12,433 bases of DNA, from NCBI GenBank assembly GCA_028723545.1, contig JAQYER010000019.1, positions 1-12,433 on the forward strand, read 5' to 3'. Below are positions 1 through 6,967 of this stretch, piece after piece. A model generated the notes under the pieces. The model worked only from the letters and a program-made list of their open reading frames with translations. It was not told the DNA's origin and searched no databases. The stretch comes from Caryophanales bacterium. GTDB lineage: Bacteria > Bacillota_I > Bacilli_A > RFN20 > CAG-826. A program made the position numbers and the translations under genes. Positions within the stretch are counted from its first letter, which is position 1; each line of letters begins with the position of its first letter.

Positions 1-1
1 C

Positions 2-427
2 CCAGGATGCTTTAATAAAGAAACTTGGGATTTTAATCACGGTGAATTATTTACAGAAGAAATTGAAAACCAAATATTAGATTCATTAAAGCCTGATTAT
101 ATTAAAGGATTAACTTTACTTGGTGGAGAACCAATGGAAAAGGAAAACCAAAGAGCGTTATTAAATTTATTAAGAAAGACTAAGAAGTTATATAAAGATA
201 AAAATATATGGTGTTTTACTGGTTACCTTTTTGAAGATTTATTAGAAAATGGGAAACAGCATATCGAATGCACAGATGAAATACTAAGTTATATTGATGT
301 TATTGTTGATGGAGAATTTATTGAATCATTGAAAAATTTAATGTTAGTATTTAAAGGATCATCTAATCAAAGAACAATTGATGTTCAAAAATCATTAAAA
401 GAAAAACAAATAGTGTTGCTATTCTAG
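2..427 (+). CDS. nrdG: Anaerobic ribonucleoside-triphosphate reductase activating protein (NrdG), 3' part
   Basis: This is the C-terminal 141 residues of a radical-SAM glycyl-radical activase. NrdG cleaves S-adenosylmethionine at a [4Fe-4S] cluster to install the glycyl radical on NrdD, which makes deoxynucleotides without oxygen. The visible frame opens with PGCFNKETWDF, which fits the end of the NrdG signature: the Cys is the last of the three cluster-binding cysteines and ETWDF is typical of the family. LLGGEP about 40 residues in is the radical-SAM GGEP motif that contacts SAM. NrdG proteins usually have about 155-175 residues, so roughly 25-30 residues including the first two cluster cysteines lie upstream of the window. 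An internal ATG at 134 could open a shorter frame but would leave out the cluster motif, so it is not the start. The stop is TAG. The next gene, dut, begins 10 bases later, which suggests one deoxynucleotide operon. Confidence 0.9.
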   Translation, partial: PGCFNKETWDFNHGELFTEEIENQILDSLKPDYIKGLTLLGGEPMEKENQRALLNLLRKTKKLYKDKNIWCFTGYLFEDLLENGKQHIECTDEILSYIDVIVDGEFIESLKNLMLVFKGSSNQRTIDVQKSLKEKQIVLLF

Positions 428-437
428 GAGAACAAAT

Positions 438-875
438 ATGTTAGTAAGAATTAAAAAATTGAATGAAAATGCAGTCATTCCAAGCTATGGAAGTGAATTT
501 GCGGCTGGATGTGATTTGTATGCATGTTTAGATAATCCAATTATTGTCAATCCACATCAAACAGTAAAAATACCAACTGGATTAGCAATGGAATTACCAA
601 TTGATAAGGTTGGGTTAATATACGCTAGAAGTGGTCTTGCAACAAAAAGATCTTTAGCGCCAGCAAATAAAGTTGGAGTTATTGATGCTGATTATCGTGG
701 GGAAATTATTGTTGCAATTCACAATCATAGTGATGAACCTCAACAAATTGATAATCACGAAAGAGTAGCCCAATTAGTTATTGCTCCATATTATCAAGCA
801 ACATTTGAAGAAGTTGACGAATTATCTGACACGAAAAGAGGCACTGGTGGATTTGGTTCAACCGGAAGCAAATAA
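438..875 (+). CDS. dut: Deoxyuridine 5'-triphosphate nucleotidohydrolase (dUTPase)
   Basis: dUTPase hydrolyses dUTP to dUMP and pyrophosphate, which keeps uracil out of DNA and feeds thymidylate synthesis. At 145 residues it has the usual length of the homotrimeric family, and all five motifs can be read in order: AAGCDLYA (22-29), RSGLA (64-68), GVIDADYRGEI (80-90, with the catalytic-water Asp83 and the uracil-stacking Tyr86), RVAQLVI (109-115) and the flexible C-terminal phosphate-binding arm RGTGGFGSTG (134-143). It is therefore expected to be active. The ATG at 438 is preceded by AGGAG at 426-430, which overlaps the nrdG stop codon, so translational coupling to nrdG is likely. The pairing makes metabolic sense: both act on the deoxynucleotide pool. 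A structured terminator follows about 80 bases after the stop. Confidence 0.97.
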   Translation: MLVRIKKLNENAVIPSYGSEFAAGCDLYACLDNPIIVNPHQTVKIPTGLAMELPIDKVGLIYARSGLATKRSLAPANKVGVIDADYRGEIIVAIHNHSDEPQQIDNHERVAQLVIAPYYQATFEEVDELSDTKRGTGGFGSTGSK

Positions 876-955
876 AATATTATCCAACTTATAAAATGTT
901 GTATTATTGCAAAAAAGTTGTTTTTAAAATATTAATAGCATATAAAAGTTAACAG

Positions 956-1025
956 CGCTAACAAATTGTTTTATTTACTATGTAAATAAATAAAAAAATT
1001 TAAAATTTTGTTGGCGTTTTTTATT
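956..1025 (+). terminator. Intrinsic terminator of nrdG-dut with nested hairpin
   Basis: CGCTAACAAA at 956-965 pairs with TTTGTTGGCG at 1007-1016 (10 bp, one G-T wobble) and is followed at once by a T-rich run. The 41-base loop holds a second perfect 9-bp hairpin, TTTATTTAC (970-978) with GTAAATAAA (982-990) around a TAT loop. A base stem with a long structured loop before a T-tract is unusual for a simple terminator, but its place after dut fits termination. Confidence 0.65.
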
Positions 1026-1065
1026 TTTCTTTTTTCTTATCTTATTCACCATTAATTAATTTGCT

Positions 1066-1084
1066 GTTATATTGTAAATATAAC
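1066..1084. promoter_or_regulatory. Perfect 8-bp dyad, possible operator
   Basis: GTTATATT and AATATAAC flank a GTA centre, giving a 19-base perfect dyad with no T-tract after it. It lies about 100 bases upstream of the putative -10 of the ABC operon. It could be a protein-binding site, or chance in AT-rich DNA. Confidence 0.3.
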
Positions 1085-1114
1085 TTTTATTTTTATTTCT
1101 TGTTTTGTTGTAAT

Positions 1115-1131
1115 TGTAAAATAATTTTACA
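1115..1131. promoter_or_regulatory. 17-bp palindrome, candidate Fur-superfamily-like operator
   Basis: TGTAAAATAATTTTACA is a perfect palindrome with one central base. Its inner 7-1-7 layout (GTAAAAT-A-ATTTTAC) has the same architecture as Fur/PerR boxes and matches the PerR consensus half TTATAAT at 5 of 7 positions. It sits 51 bases upstream of the putative -10 of an importer resembling ferric-iron systems. The site is seen; assigning it to a Fur-family regulator is inference. Confidence 0.4.
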
Positions 1132-1181
1132 GAAATTTTGCTTTTTTCCGTTTCATATATTCTTTCTCTATCGAAAATGAC

Positions 1182-1218
1182 TATACTAGAAATATAAAGC
1201 GATTCGTTGAGAACGCTT
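1182..1218 (+). promoter_or_regulatory. Putative promoter -10 and leader dyad of the ABC operon
   Basis: TATACT at 1182-1187 matches the sigma-A -10 consensus at 5 of 6 positions, but no good -35 is visible at the right distance. Transcription would start near 1194. Just after that is an imperfect dyad, AAGCG (1197-1201) with CGCTT (1214-1218), the only GC-containing symmetry in the region, which could be a repressor site or a small leader hairpin. Confidence 0.35.
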
Positions 1219-1250
1219 AAAATTTACATTAAAAAGGAGACTATTTAACT

Positions 1251-2588
1251 ATGAAAAAATGTAAAATTTCAGTTGTAGTAGCTGCCGCTTTAATGTCTGT
1301 TGCTGCTCTTGCAGGATGTGACAAAAAACCTGAAGTATCAGAAGTTGAAAAAATCATCGCACAAGCACAAGAGATGGATAAAGACGAGCTCTACCAAAAA
1401 GCTATGGAAGAAGTTAACGGCAAAAAATTCGTTGTTGTTGCCAACTCTTCACGTATGAAAAATGCTGCACCTGCTTGGATGAAATATTGCCAAGAACATT
1501 ATAATGCACCAAAATTCACATTTGATTTCTCATCAACACAACCAAAAAATAACCAAATTTTCTCTCAAATTAAGTCAGATGTTACTGGTAACCAACACAA
1601 CATCTCAATGACATTAATTCAAGATGGTTCTCAAATCAAATCAAAAATGACAAAACCTGGTTATTTATTAAACTATATTCCTAAAGAATGGAAAGGCAAT
1701 GTCGAAACTGATGGCGAACCACTCGCTCTTCAATCATTATCAAAAGTATTCTGCTACAACACAGTAGCAAAAGAAGATGGTACAGTTGCAGCATATAATA
1801 ACTGTTGGGACTATGCACAAGTAGTAAGCACTCAATTTATGGCTCCATCTTCAGAACCAGTCGGTCAAAACTTCTTATACATGTTAACAAAACCAGAATA
1901 TGCTGCATATGTTAAAGAAGCTTATGATGCTTTATCTGCTGAAAGAAAAGAAGAAATTGATAAAGTTATTGCAGCCGATGGCGTTGACTCAGGTATTCCA
2001 GAATTAATGAAAGATAATGGTTTTGTAGATGATGCAAAATATTCTCTTGCTTGGATTTATTTATTCTTAAAGAGTTATACTCGTGTTACTGATGATGGTC
2101 CTATCGCCAATAACTTAACAGCTAAAGCAAACGCTGGATCAGCTGGATTAATTGTTTATTCAAAATTCAGATCAACAAACGAATCACCAGATGTATCAAA
2201 TAAATGGATTAACATCGCTGCATATCAAGATGGATATAAAGGTTTCGGTGGATATATGTATAAACACTATCTCCAAATCTTAAAAACATCACCACTCCCA
2301 TGGACATCATGTGCATTAATTCACTTCATGGTTACAGAACATGATGGATTCCAACCTTGGGGTAAAGATATGGGTGGTTATTCTTCAAACCCAGAAGTAC
2401 AAGCAACATTCGATCACTCTAGAGATGGATATGTTACAAATGAATCTGGTGTAGAAGAACTCCTCTATCCTTGCAAAAACGATAAGGGTTATAACTGGTG
2501 GACAACAGAAGGAAAACTCGTTATCGAAGATGGCGAATATGCTTCATCAGTTGCTGGCGCATTATCAGACTGGATGCAATATTTATAA
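1251..2588 (+). CDS. ABC transporter extracellular solute-binding lipoprotein (family 1, ferric/phosphonate-type)
   Basis: This 445-residue protein captures the substrate outside the membrane for the permease encoded downstream. The signal peptide runs MKKCKISVVV..., then a hydrophobic Ala/Val stretch, and ends in the lipobox LAGC with Cys23 as the lipid-bearing residue. The mature part fits a periplasmic-binding-protein fold: FVVVANSS near residue 60-67 is an early beta-strand, and TSPLPWTSCALIHFM (346-360) resembles the 'hPnAAkLFi' segment near the C-terminus of iron and 2-aminoethylphosphonate binding proteins. Cys168/Cys185 and Cys354/Cys408 could form disulphides. The order binding protein, fused permease, ATPase matches FbpABC-like systems, but I cannot fix the substrate: ferric iron, phosphonate, thiamine and polyamine relatives are all possible. 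The start has AAGGAG at 1234-1239. Codons such as AAC, TTC, ATC and CTC are clearly more frequent than in the other genes, which suggests high expression. Confidence 0.85.
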   Translation: MKKCKISVVVAAALMSVAALAGCDKKPEVSEVEKIIAQAQEMDKDELYQKAMEEVNGKKFVVVANSSRMKNAAPAWMKYCQEHYNAPKFTFDFSSTQPKNNQIFSQIKSDVTGNQHNISMTLIQDGSQIKSKMTKPGYLLNYIPKEWKGNVETDGEPLALQSLSKVFCYNTVAKEDGTVAAYNNCWDYAQVVSTQFMAPSSEPVGQNFLYMLTKPEYAAYVKEAYDALSAERKEEIDKVIAADGVDSGIPELMKDNGFVDDAKYSLAWIYLFLKSYTRVTDDGPIANNLTAKANAGSAGLIVYSKFRSTNESPDVSNKWINIAAYQDGYKGFGGYMYKHYLQILKTSPLPWTSCALIHFMVTEHDGFQPWGKDMGGYSSNPEVQATFDHSRDGYVTNESGVEELLYPCKNDKGYNWWTTEGKLVIEDGEYASSVAGALSDWMQYL

Positions 2589-2611
2589 TCTCTAATCTTA
2601 TCAAGTGATAA

Positions 2612-2641
2612 AAAGAGGCAGTTTTTATAAATTGCCTCTTT
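2612..2641 (+). terminator. Intercistronic hairpin, probable partial terminator or mRNA-stabilising element
   Basis: AAGAGGCA-type arms at 2612-2620 and 2633-2641 form a perfect 9-bp stem that can continue inward (G-T, then three T-A pairs) to a 4-base loop. The T-run after it is short (TTTCTC), so read-through into the permease gene is expected. A hairpin at this place commonly keeps binding protein in excess of membrane components. A separate 14-base dyad, TTATCA-AG-TGATAA, lies just before it at 2598-2611. Confidence 0.7.
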
Positions 2642-2663
2642 CTCAAATTAAAGGGTGACTTTT

Positions 2664-4490
2664 ATGAACGATACAATCAATATTCAAAAAAAGCCTTCTA
2701 AATTTAAAAAATTCCTCAATTCAACGTGGACTTATTTATCTAAACCACAAAATTTTCTTCTCGTTTTGTTAGGAATATTTATTTCATTATTTGTTCTTAT
2801 TCCTCTTTTTTCAGTTATTAAAGATACTTTTGTAATTCATGAAGGGGCAACTGGAGAAGATATTGGTGATAATATTGCTGGTTCATTATCGTTTTATAGC
2901 TGGACTAAATTATTATTCGGAACTTACGCTAAAAAAATATTTTGGAAACCTCTTGCCAACACATTATTAATGTCATTATTATCTTGTGTTTTCGCAGTTT
3001 TATTTGGAGGAATTGTCGCGTATTTAATTACTCGAACAAATCTTAAATTCAAAAAATATATATCAAGTATCTTTATTTTCCCATACATTATGCCTCAATG
3101 GACACTTGCAATGGTGTGGAAACAATTATTTGATAGTATGGAAGTTACCGGAACAACAAATGGTATCTTTGCTCGCTATTTTGGAATTATAATGCCTCAA
3201 TGGTGGGTGGCAGGTTTATTCCCATGTGCTCTTGTTCTTGGTTTGCACTATGCCCCATTTGCTTATATTCTTATCGGTGGAATTTTTAGAAATATGGATG
3301 CTAATTTAGAAGAAGCTGCCACTATTTTAAATACACCAAAATGGAAAATATTTTCACGAGTAACACTTCCTATGGTTACTCCAGCTATCTTATCAACAGT
3401 GCTTCTTGTTTTTTCAAGCGCAATGGGTTCATATCCAGTTCCTCACTATTTAGGTTATGCAAAAGGATTTGAATTCACTACACTTGCAACACAATATCAA
3501 GATTTAAATGTTAATAGTCCTGCAATGAGCTCAATCATATCTGTTATTATGATTGTTATAGGAGTGTCTATTTTACTTGTTAACCAAAAAGCAACAAGCG
3601 GACGTAAGCAATACACTACTGTTACTGGTAAATCAGGTCAAATTAGCCATGTCAATTTAGGAAAAGTAGGAAAATATGTTGTCGCTGTTATTTTAATTAT
3701 TTTTACAGCCTTTACTTCTATTTACCCTATTATTTCTTTTGGTCTTGAAACATTCTGCGCTAACCCACACGATTATTCATCATTAACTCTTAAATGGTGG
3801 ATTTCTAAAGAACACGGAATTGAAAACGGAATGTATGGTCAATTAGGAATTTTATTCAATAAAGATATTTGGAATGCTTTTGGAGGTTCTGTTTTAGTTG
3901 CGGTTTTTGGAGCGTTATGCGCTGGAACAATAGGAACTTTAGTTGGCTATTGTGTTAGCAAAAATCGTCGATCAAAATTCGCTAATTACGTAAATGGAGT
4001 ATCATTCCTTCCATATTTATTACCTTCAATTTCTGTTGGAGCAGCTTATTTTGTTTTCGGATCTGCTTTAGGAATTTGGGACACATATTTATTGTTGATA
4101 TTGGTCGGAACAATTAAATATATTCCATTTGCAAGCCGTTCTTCGCTTAATTCAATGCTTCAATTATCTGGCGAAATTGAAGAATCCGCTATTATCCAAG
4201 ATACACCTTGGATTAAAAGAATGGTTAAAATTGTTATTCCAATTCAAAAATCATCAATTCTCAGTGGCTATTTATTGCCATTCATTACTGGCATGAGAGA
4301 ATTAACATTATTTATGATGTTATGTACAGATACTCGTTTAGCGACATTGCAAATTGGATATTTTGATGAAATGGGATTATACGCATTTTCAAGTGCAATT
4401 AACTTGATTCTTATCATCTTTATTCTTGTTACAAATGAAGTAATTAATAAAGTGACTGGAGCAAGTCTTGATAAAGGTATTGGAGGTTAA
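2664..4490 (+). CDS. ABC transporter permease, two fused membrane domains (FbpB/AfuB-type)
   Basis: This 608-residue inner-membrane protein joins two binding-protein-dependent permease domains in one chain, so a single copy can form the whole channel. Hydrophobic helices are visible at about 31-51, 98-122, 132-152, 183-207, 240-255 and 289-306 in the first half, and 336-358, 405-430, 445-466, 473-490, 531-553 and 574-590 in the second. Each half has an EAA loop that docks onto the ATPase: EEAATILNTPKWKIF (216-230) ending in TLP, and EESAIIQDTPWIKRM (506-520) ending in VIP. The Gly normally found in this loop is Asn223 in the first copy and Asp513 in the second. I chose the ATG at 2664 because AAGGGTG (2651-2657) is correctly spaced for it; a GTG at 2655 would overlap that site. 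The ATPase gene begins 3 bases after the stop, so the two genes are tightly coupled. Confidence 0.9.
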   Translation: MNDTINIQKKPSKFKKFLNSTWTYLSKPQNFLLVLLGIFISLFVLIPLFSVIKDTFVIHEGATGEDIGDNIAGSLSFYSWTKLLFGTYAKKIFWKPLANTLLMSLLSCVFAVLFGGIVAYLITRTNLKFKKYISSIFIFPYIMPQWTLAMVWKQLFDSMEVTGTTNGIFARYFGIIMPQWWVAGLFPCALVLGLHYAPFAYILIGGIFRNMDANLEEAATILNTPKWKIFSRVTLPMVTPAILSTVLLVFSSAMGSYPVPHYLGYAKGFEFTTLATQYQDLNVNSPAMSSIISVIMIVIGVSILLVNQKATSGRKQYTTVTGKSGQISHVNLGKVGKYVVAVILIIFTAFTSIYPIISFGLETFCANPHDYSSLTLKWWISKEHGIENGMYGQLGILFNKDIWNAFGGSVLVAVFGALCAGTIGTLVGYCVSKNRRSKFANYVNGVSFLPYLLPSISVGAAYFVFGSALGIWDTYLLLILVGTIKYIPFASRSSLNSMLQLSGEIEESAIIQDTPWIKRMVKIVIPIQKSSILSGYLLPFITGMRELTLFMMLCTDTRLATLQIGYFDEMGLYAFSSAINLILIIFILVTNEVINKVTGASLDKGIGG

Positions 4491-4493
4491 TTT

Positions 4494-6131
4494 ATGCCTA
4501 AAATTGTCTTAGAACATGTTACTAAAAGATGGGGTAATTATTATGGGGTTGACGATTTGAACCTTGTAATTGAAGATAATTCCTTCATTACCCTTTTAGG
4601 TCCTAGTGGATGTGGTAAAACCACAACATTAAGAATGATTGCTGGACTTGAAACTCCAACAAGTGGAAAAATCACTATCGGAGATAAAGTAGTCTTTGAT
4701 TCAGAACTCGGAATCAATGTACCGGCATCAAAAAGAAAAGTTGGATTCTTATTCCAAAACTATGCTTTATGGCCAAATATGACTGTCTATCAAAACATTT
4801 CTTTTGGTTTAAAAAATGTTAAAGAGGAAATGGATTGCTATGATGAAGATATTAAAATCTTAAGACGTATCAACGAAATATTGGCCAATCCAAATGAGTT
4901 AAAAGAAATCGTGTCTGAGGTATACGAAAAGAAAGCAAAAACAGAAGTTGATCGCACGATTTTAAAATTAATCGATACATATGAAGTATCAGAATTTACT
5001 GCTAAAAAATTGAAAAATTATGGTTTCAATGAAGCAAAAGATCCTAAAGCATTAGCCTTAGAAATTATTGAAAACAATAAAAAGAAGATTGAAGAAATCA
5101 TTGCTAAATATAAAGCAAAGCAAATTGAAATTGATGATGAATCTCGTTTAATTAGTGAAGGACAGATTGTTCGCAAAGTTCGTCGATTAACAAGTGAAGA
5201 AATTGATTTAGCGGTTCGTCGTTCATCAAGAAAAGTAAAAATTGGCGAATTTATGAATCGTTATCCAAGTGAACTTTCTGGTGGACAACAACAACGTGTC
5301 GCAATCGCGAGAACTCTTGCCCCACAACCAAGCGTATTATTCATGGATGAACCATTATCAAACTTAGATGCAAAATTGCGTTTAGAAATGCGTAGTGAAC
5401 TCCAACGCTTGCATATCACTACCGGATCAACATTTGTTTATGTTACTCATGATCAATTAGAAGCAATGACTTTAGCGACAAAAATATGCTTAATAAATAA
5501 TGGCGTACTTCAACAATATGAGAAACCATTGGATATTTATCGCAAACCAAATAATTTATTTGTTGCCGATTTCGTTGGCAATCCTTCAATTAATTTAATT
5601 GAAGTAAAAGGAAAACAAAACGAATCAGGTAATATCGATTTATCTTTCTTTGATGGTTTAGCGAAAGCAACATTTGTTCCTAATCAACCAGTTGACGTAT
5701 CTTCTTTCCATCAACTTCAATTAAAAATTGATGAAGAAAATATTAATCAAGAAAAAGCTAAAGTTGATAATGGATATGTTCCTAAATCGAACAAAGATTT
5801 GCCATTTAAATATCACATTCCAAAAATAGATGAATCGGAAGTTGAAGAAAAAGTTAATGTTACCGATGAAGATTATATTTTAGCTATTCGTCCAGAATTC
5901 ATCGATTTTAATGGCAAAGATTTTGAAGGTGTAATTTATTCCGCTATGCCAGCTGGAATGGAAACAACTGTCAAAATTCGTGTTGGAAATTATTTATTAA
6001 CTGGAGTTATTTTTGGCGATATTTCTTTCGCAATTGACGAAAAGATTTCATTCTCAATTAAAGGGAAAGGTATTCTTCTTTACGATCGTAGAACAACGAG
6101 AATATTTACTCTCGGCAAAATTGTAAAATAA
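4494..6131 (+). CDS. ABC transporter ATP-binding protein with a large helical-subdomain insertion
   Basis: This subunit hydrolyses ATP to drive the permease. The nucleotide-binding domain is complete: Walker A GPSGCGKT (36-43), Q-loop Gln88 in FQNYALWPNMTV, signature LSGGQ (261-265), Walker B VLFMDEP (281-287), D-loop SNLDAK (289-294) and switch His319. ALWPNMTV is typical of the iron/phosphonate/polyamine ATPase group. Gln88 and LSGGQ are 173 residues apart instead of about 50; the extra stretch, roughly residues 107-250, is charged, Lys/Glu-rich and predicted helical. After the domain comes a TOBE-like C-terminal region with IRPE (465-468), preceded by an acidic linker at about 410-457. Total length is 545 residues against a usual 340-370. 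From memory, some mollicute ATPases of the PotA and sugar classes are similarly enlarged. The start has GGAGG at 4482-4486, inside the end of the permease gene. Confidence 0.92.
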   Translation: MPKIVLEHVTKRWGNYYGVDDLNLVIEDNSFITLLGPSGCGKTTTLRMIAGLETPTSGKITIGDKVVFDSELGINVPASKRKVGFLFQNYALWPNMTVYQNISFGLKNVKEEMDCYDEDIKILRRINEILANPNELKEIVSEVYEKKAKTEVDRTILKLIDTYEVSEFTAKKLKNYGFNEAKDPKALALEIIENNKKKIEEIIAKYKAKQIEIDDESRLISEGQIVRKVRRLTSEEIDLAVRRSSRKVKIGEFMNRYPSELSGGQQQRVAIARTLAPQPSVLFMDEPLSNLDAKLRLEMRSELQRLHITTGSTFVYVTHDQLEAMTLATKICLINNGVLQQYEKPLDIYRKPNNLFVADFVGNPSINLIEVKGKQNESGNIDLSFFDGLAKATFVPNQPVDVSSFHQLQLKIDEENINQEKAKVDNGYVPKSNKDLPFKYHIPKIDESEVEEKVNVTDEDYILAIRPEFIDFNGKDFEGVIYSAMPAGMETTVKIRVGNYLLTGVIFGDISFAIDEKISFSIKGKGILLYDRRTTRIFTLGKIVK

Positions 6132-6148
6132 TATACTTTTGATATAAT
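6121..6148 (+). promoter_or_regulatory. Putative sigma-A promoter of the HAD gene
   Basis: TTGTAA (6121-6126), a 16-base spacer and a perfect TATAAT (6143-6148) form a good vegetative promoter overlapping the end of the ATPase gene. Transcription would start near 6155, inside the left arm of the terminator hairpin at 6151-6174. Confidence 0.6.
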
Positions 6149-6150
6149 TA

Positions 6151-6180
6151 TAGGGCCACATATTTGTGGTCCTATTTTTT
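6151..6180 (+). terminator. Intrinsic terminator of the ABC operon, abutting the next start codon
   Basis: TAGGGCCACA (6151-6160) pairs with TGTGGTCCTA (6165-6174), a 10-bp stem with one G-T pair and a TATT loop. Six T residues follow (6175-6180), and the ATG of the HAD gene begins at 6181. It should stop transcripts coming from the ABC genes. It also occupies the place where a Shine-Dalgarno site for the next gene would be. Confidence 0.85.
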
Positions 6181-6963
6181 ATGAACATTTATTCTTTTGA
6201 TTTTGATGGAACATTGCTAAAAGAGCATTTTGGCAAAATAAATGAAAACATTTATTCATTATTAAATAATCTTTTAGATAATGGGAATGTTGTTATTATT
6301 AATTCTGGAAGGCCCTACTATATTTTAAAAAAATATTTTATACCTTTAAAAAATGTTAATAATCTTTTTTATTCAATCGATAATGGAGCGGCCATTATTA
6401 ATAACGATAAATATATATTAACTAAGAATACTGATTTTTCTGATTTTAAAATATTGAAAAAGATATATAAAGAAGCATCAATTTTTGCTTATGGATTAGA
6501 TGATGTTTTATATACATTTGATGTTGACGAATATTGTGTCAGTGAACAATTAGTCAATGAAATGGAATTAAAACAAATTAATATGGAAGATGATTTATCA
6601 AAAATCGTTTTCCTTAAATATTTAATTTGTGGGCCAAAGAGGTTACTTGATTCATATGTTTATGATTACAAAAACGAACAATATCATTACATTAGAACAA
6701 AAGAAACAATGGTAGAAATAATGGATAATGACGCTGATAAAATGACCGCTATCGAATATGTTAAGTCATTATTTAATAACATTAATAATGTTTTTGTTTT
6801 TGGTGATGGAAGTAATGATGAAGATTCAATTAAAAAATATTGTGGAATTACTTTTAAAAATGGAACAGACAATTGCAAAAGATTCGCTAAATATGTTTCT
6901 TCATTTGATTCGGATCAAGGTGTTATTGATGCTTTTAACAATTTTGATTTATTAAAATATTAA
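6181..6963 (+). CDS. HAD-superfamily hydrolase, Cof-type phosphatase
   Basis: This 260-residue cytosolic phosphatase of the HAD IIB/Cof group probably acts on small phosphorylated metabolites such as sugar phosphates. All four HAD motifs are present: DFDGT (7-11; Asp7 nucleophile, Asp9 general acid/base), Ser42 in INSGRP, Lys187, and GDGSND (208-213; Asp209 and Asp213 bind magnesium). The segment from about 80 to 180 is the cap. The C-terminal pattern, NGTDNCKRFAKYVSSFDSDQGVIDAF, matches Cof-family ends. Length is normal. The ATG at 6181 is favoured because the nucleophile Asp falls at residue 7, as is usual. No Shine-Dalgarno precedes it; instead there is the T-tract of a terminator. A GTG at 6166 would add five residues (MVLFF) and has TAGGG ten bases upstream, but that sequence is buried in the hairpin. 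No terminator separates it from the next gene. Confidence 0.88.
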   Translation: MNIYSFDFDGTLLKEHFGKINENIYSLLNNLLDNGNVVIINSGRPYYILKKYFIPLKNVNNLFYSIDNGAAIINNDKYILTKNTDFSDFKILKKIYKEASIFAYGLDDVLYTFDVDEYCVSEQLVNEMELKQINMEDDLSKIVFLKYLICGPKRLLDSYVYDYKNEQYHYIRTKETMVEIMDNDADKMTAIEYVKSLFNNINNVFVFGDGSNDEDSIKKYCGITFKNGTDNCKRFAKYVSSFDSDQGVIDAFNNFDLLKY

Positions 6964-6967
6964 TATT

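Larger units (their letters stand above)
876..1250. other. Non-coding gap between dut and the ABC operon
   Basis: The 375 bases are extremely AT-rich and contain no convincing reading frame or RNA gene. What can be seen, in order, is the dut terminator (956-1025), a perfect 8-bp dyad around a 3-base centre (1066-1084), a 17-bp palindrome (1115-1131), a -10-like TATACT (1182-1187), an imperfect AAGCG/CGCTT dyad (1197-1218) and the Shine-Dalgarno AAGGAG (1234-1239) of the next gene. No known riboswitch fold was recognised. Confidence 0.7.

Noticed and set aside
876..1250. A riboswitch or small RNA upstream of the ABC operon
   Set aside because: No conserved riboswitch core was recognisable; the visible symmetries are better explained as a terminator and DNA-level dyads.
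2655..2663. GTG as an upstream start for the permease
   Set aside because: The GTG overlaps the Shine-Dalgarno AAGGGTG itself; the ATG at 2664 has proper spacing.
6166..6180. GTG as an upstream start for the HAD gene
   Set aside because: It adds only MVLFF, encoded by the terminator arm and T-tract, and its possible ribosome site is paired in the hairpin. Kept only as an alternative.
6687..6955. Open frames on both strands inside the HAD gene
   Set aside because: They lie wholly within a gene with all four HAD motifs, have no ribosome site and give hydrophobic or low-complexity products typical of out-of-frame AT-rich DNA.
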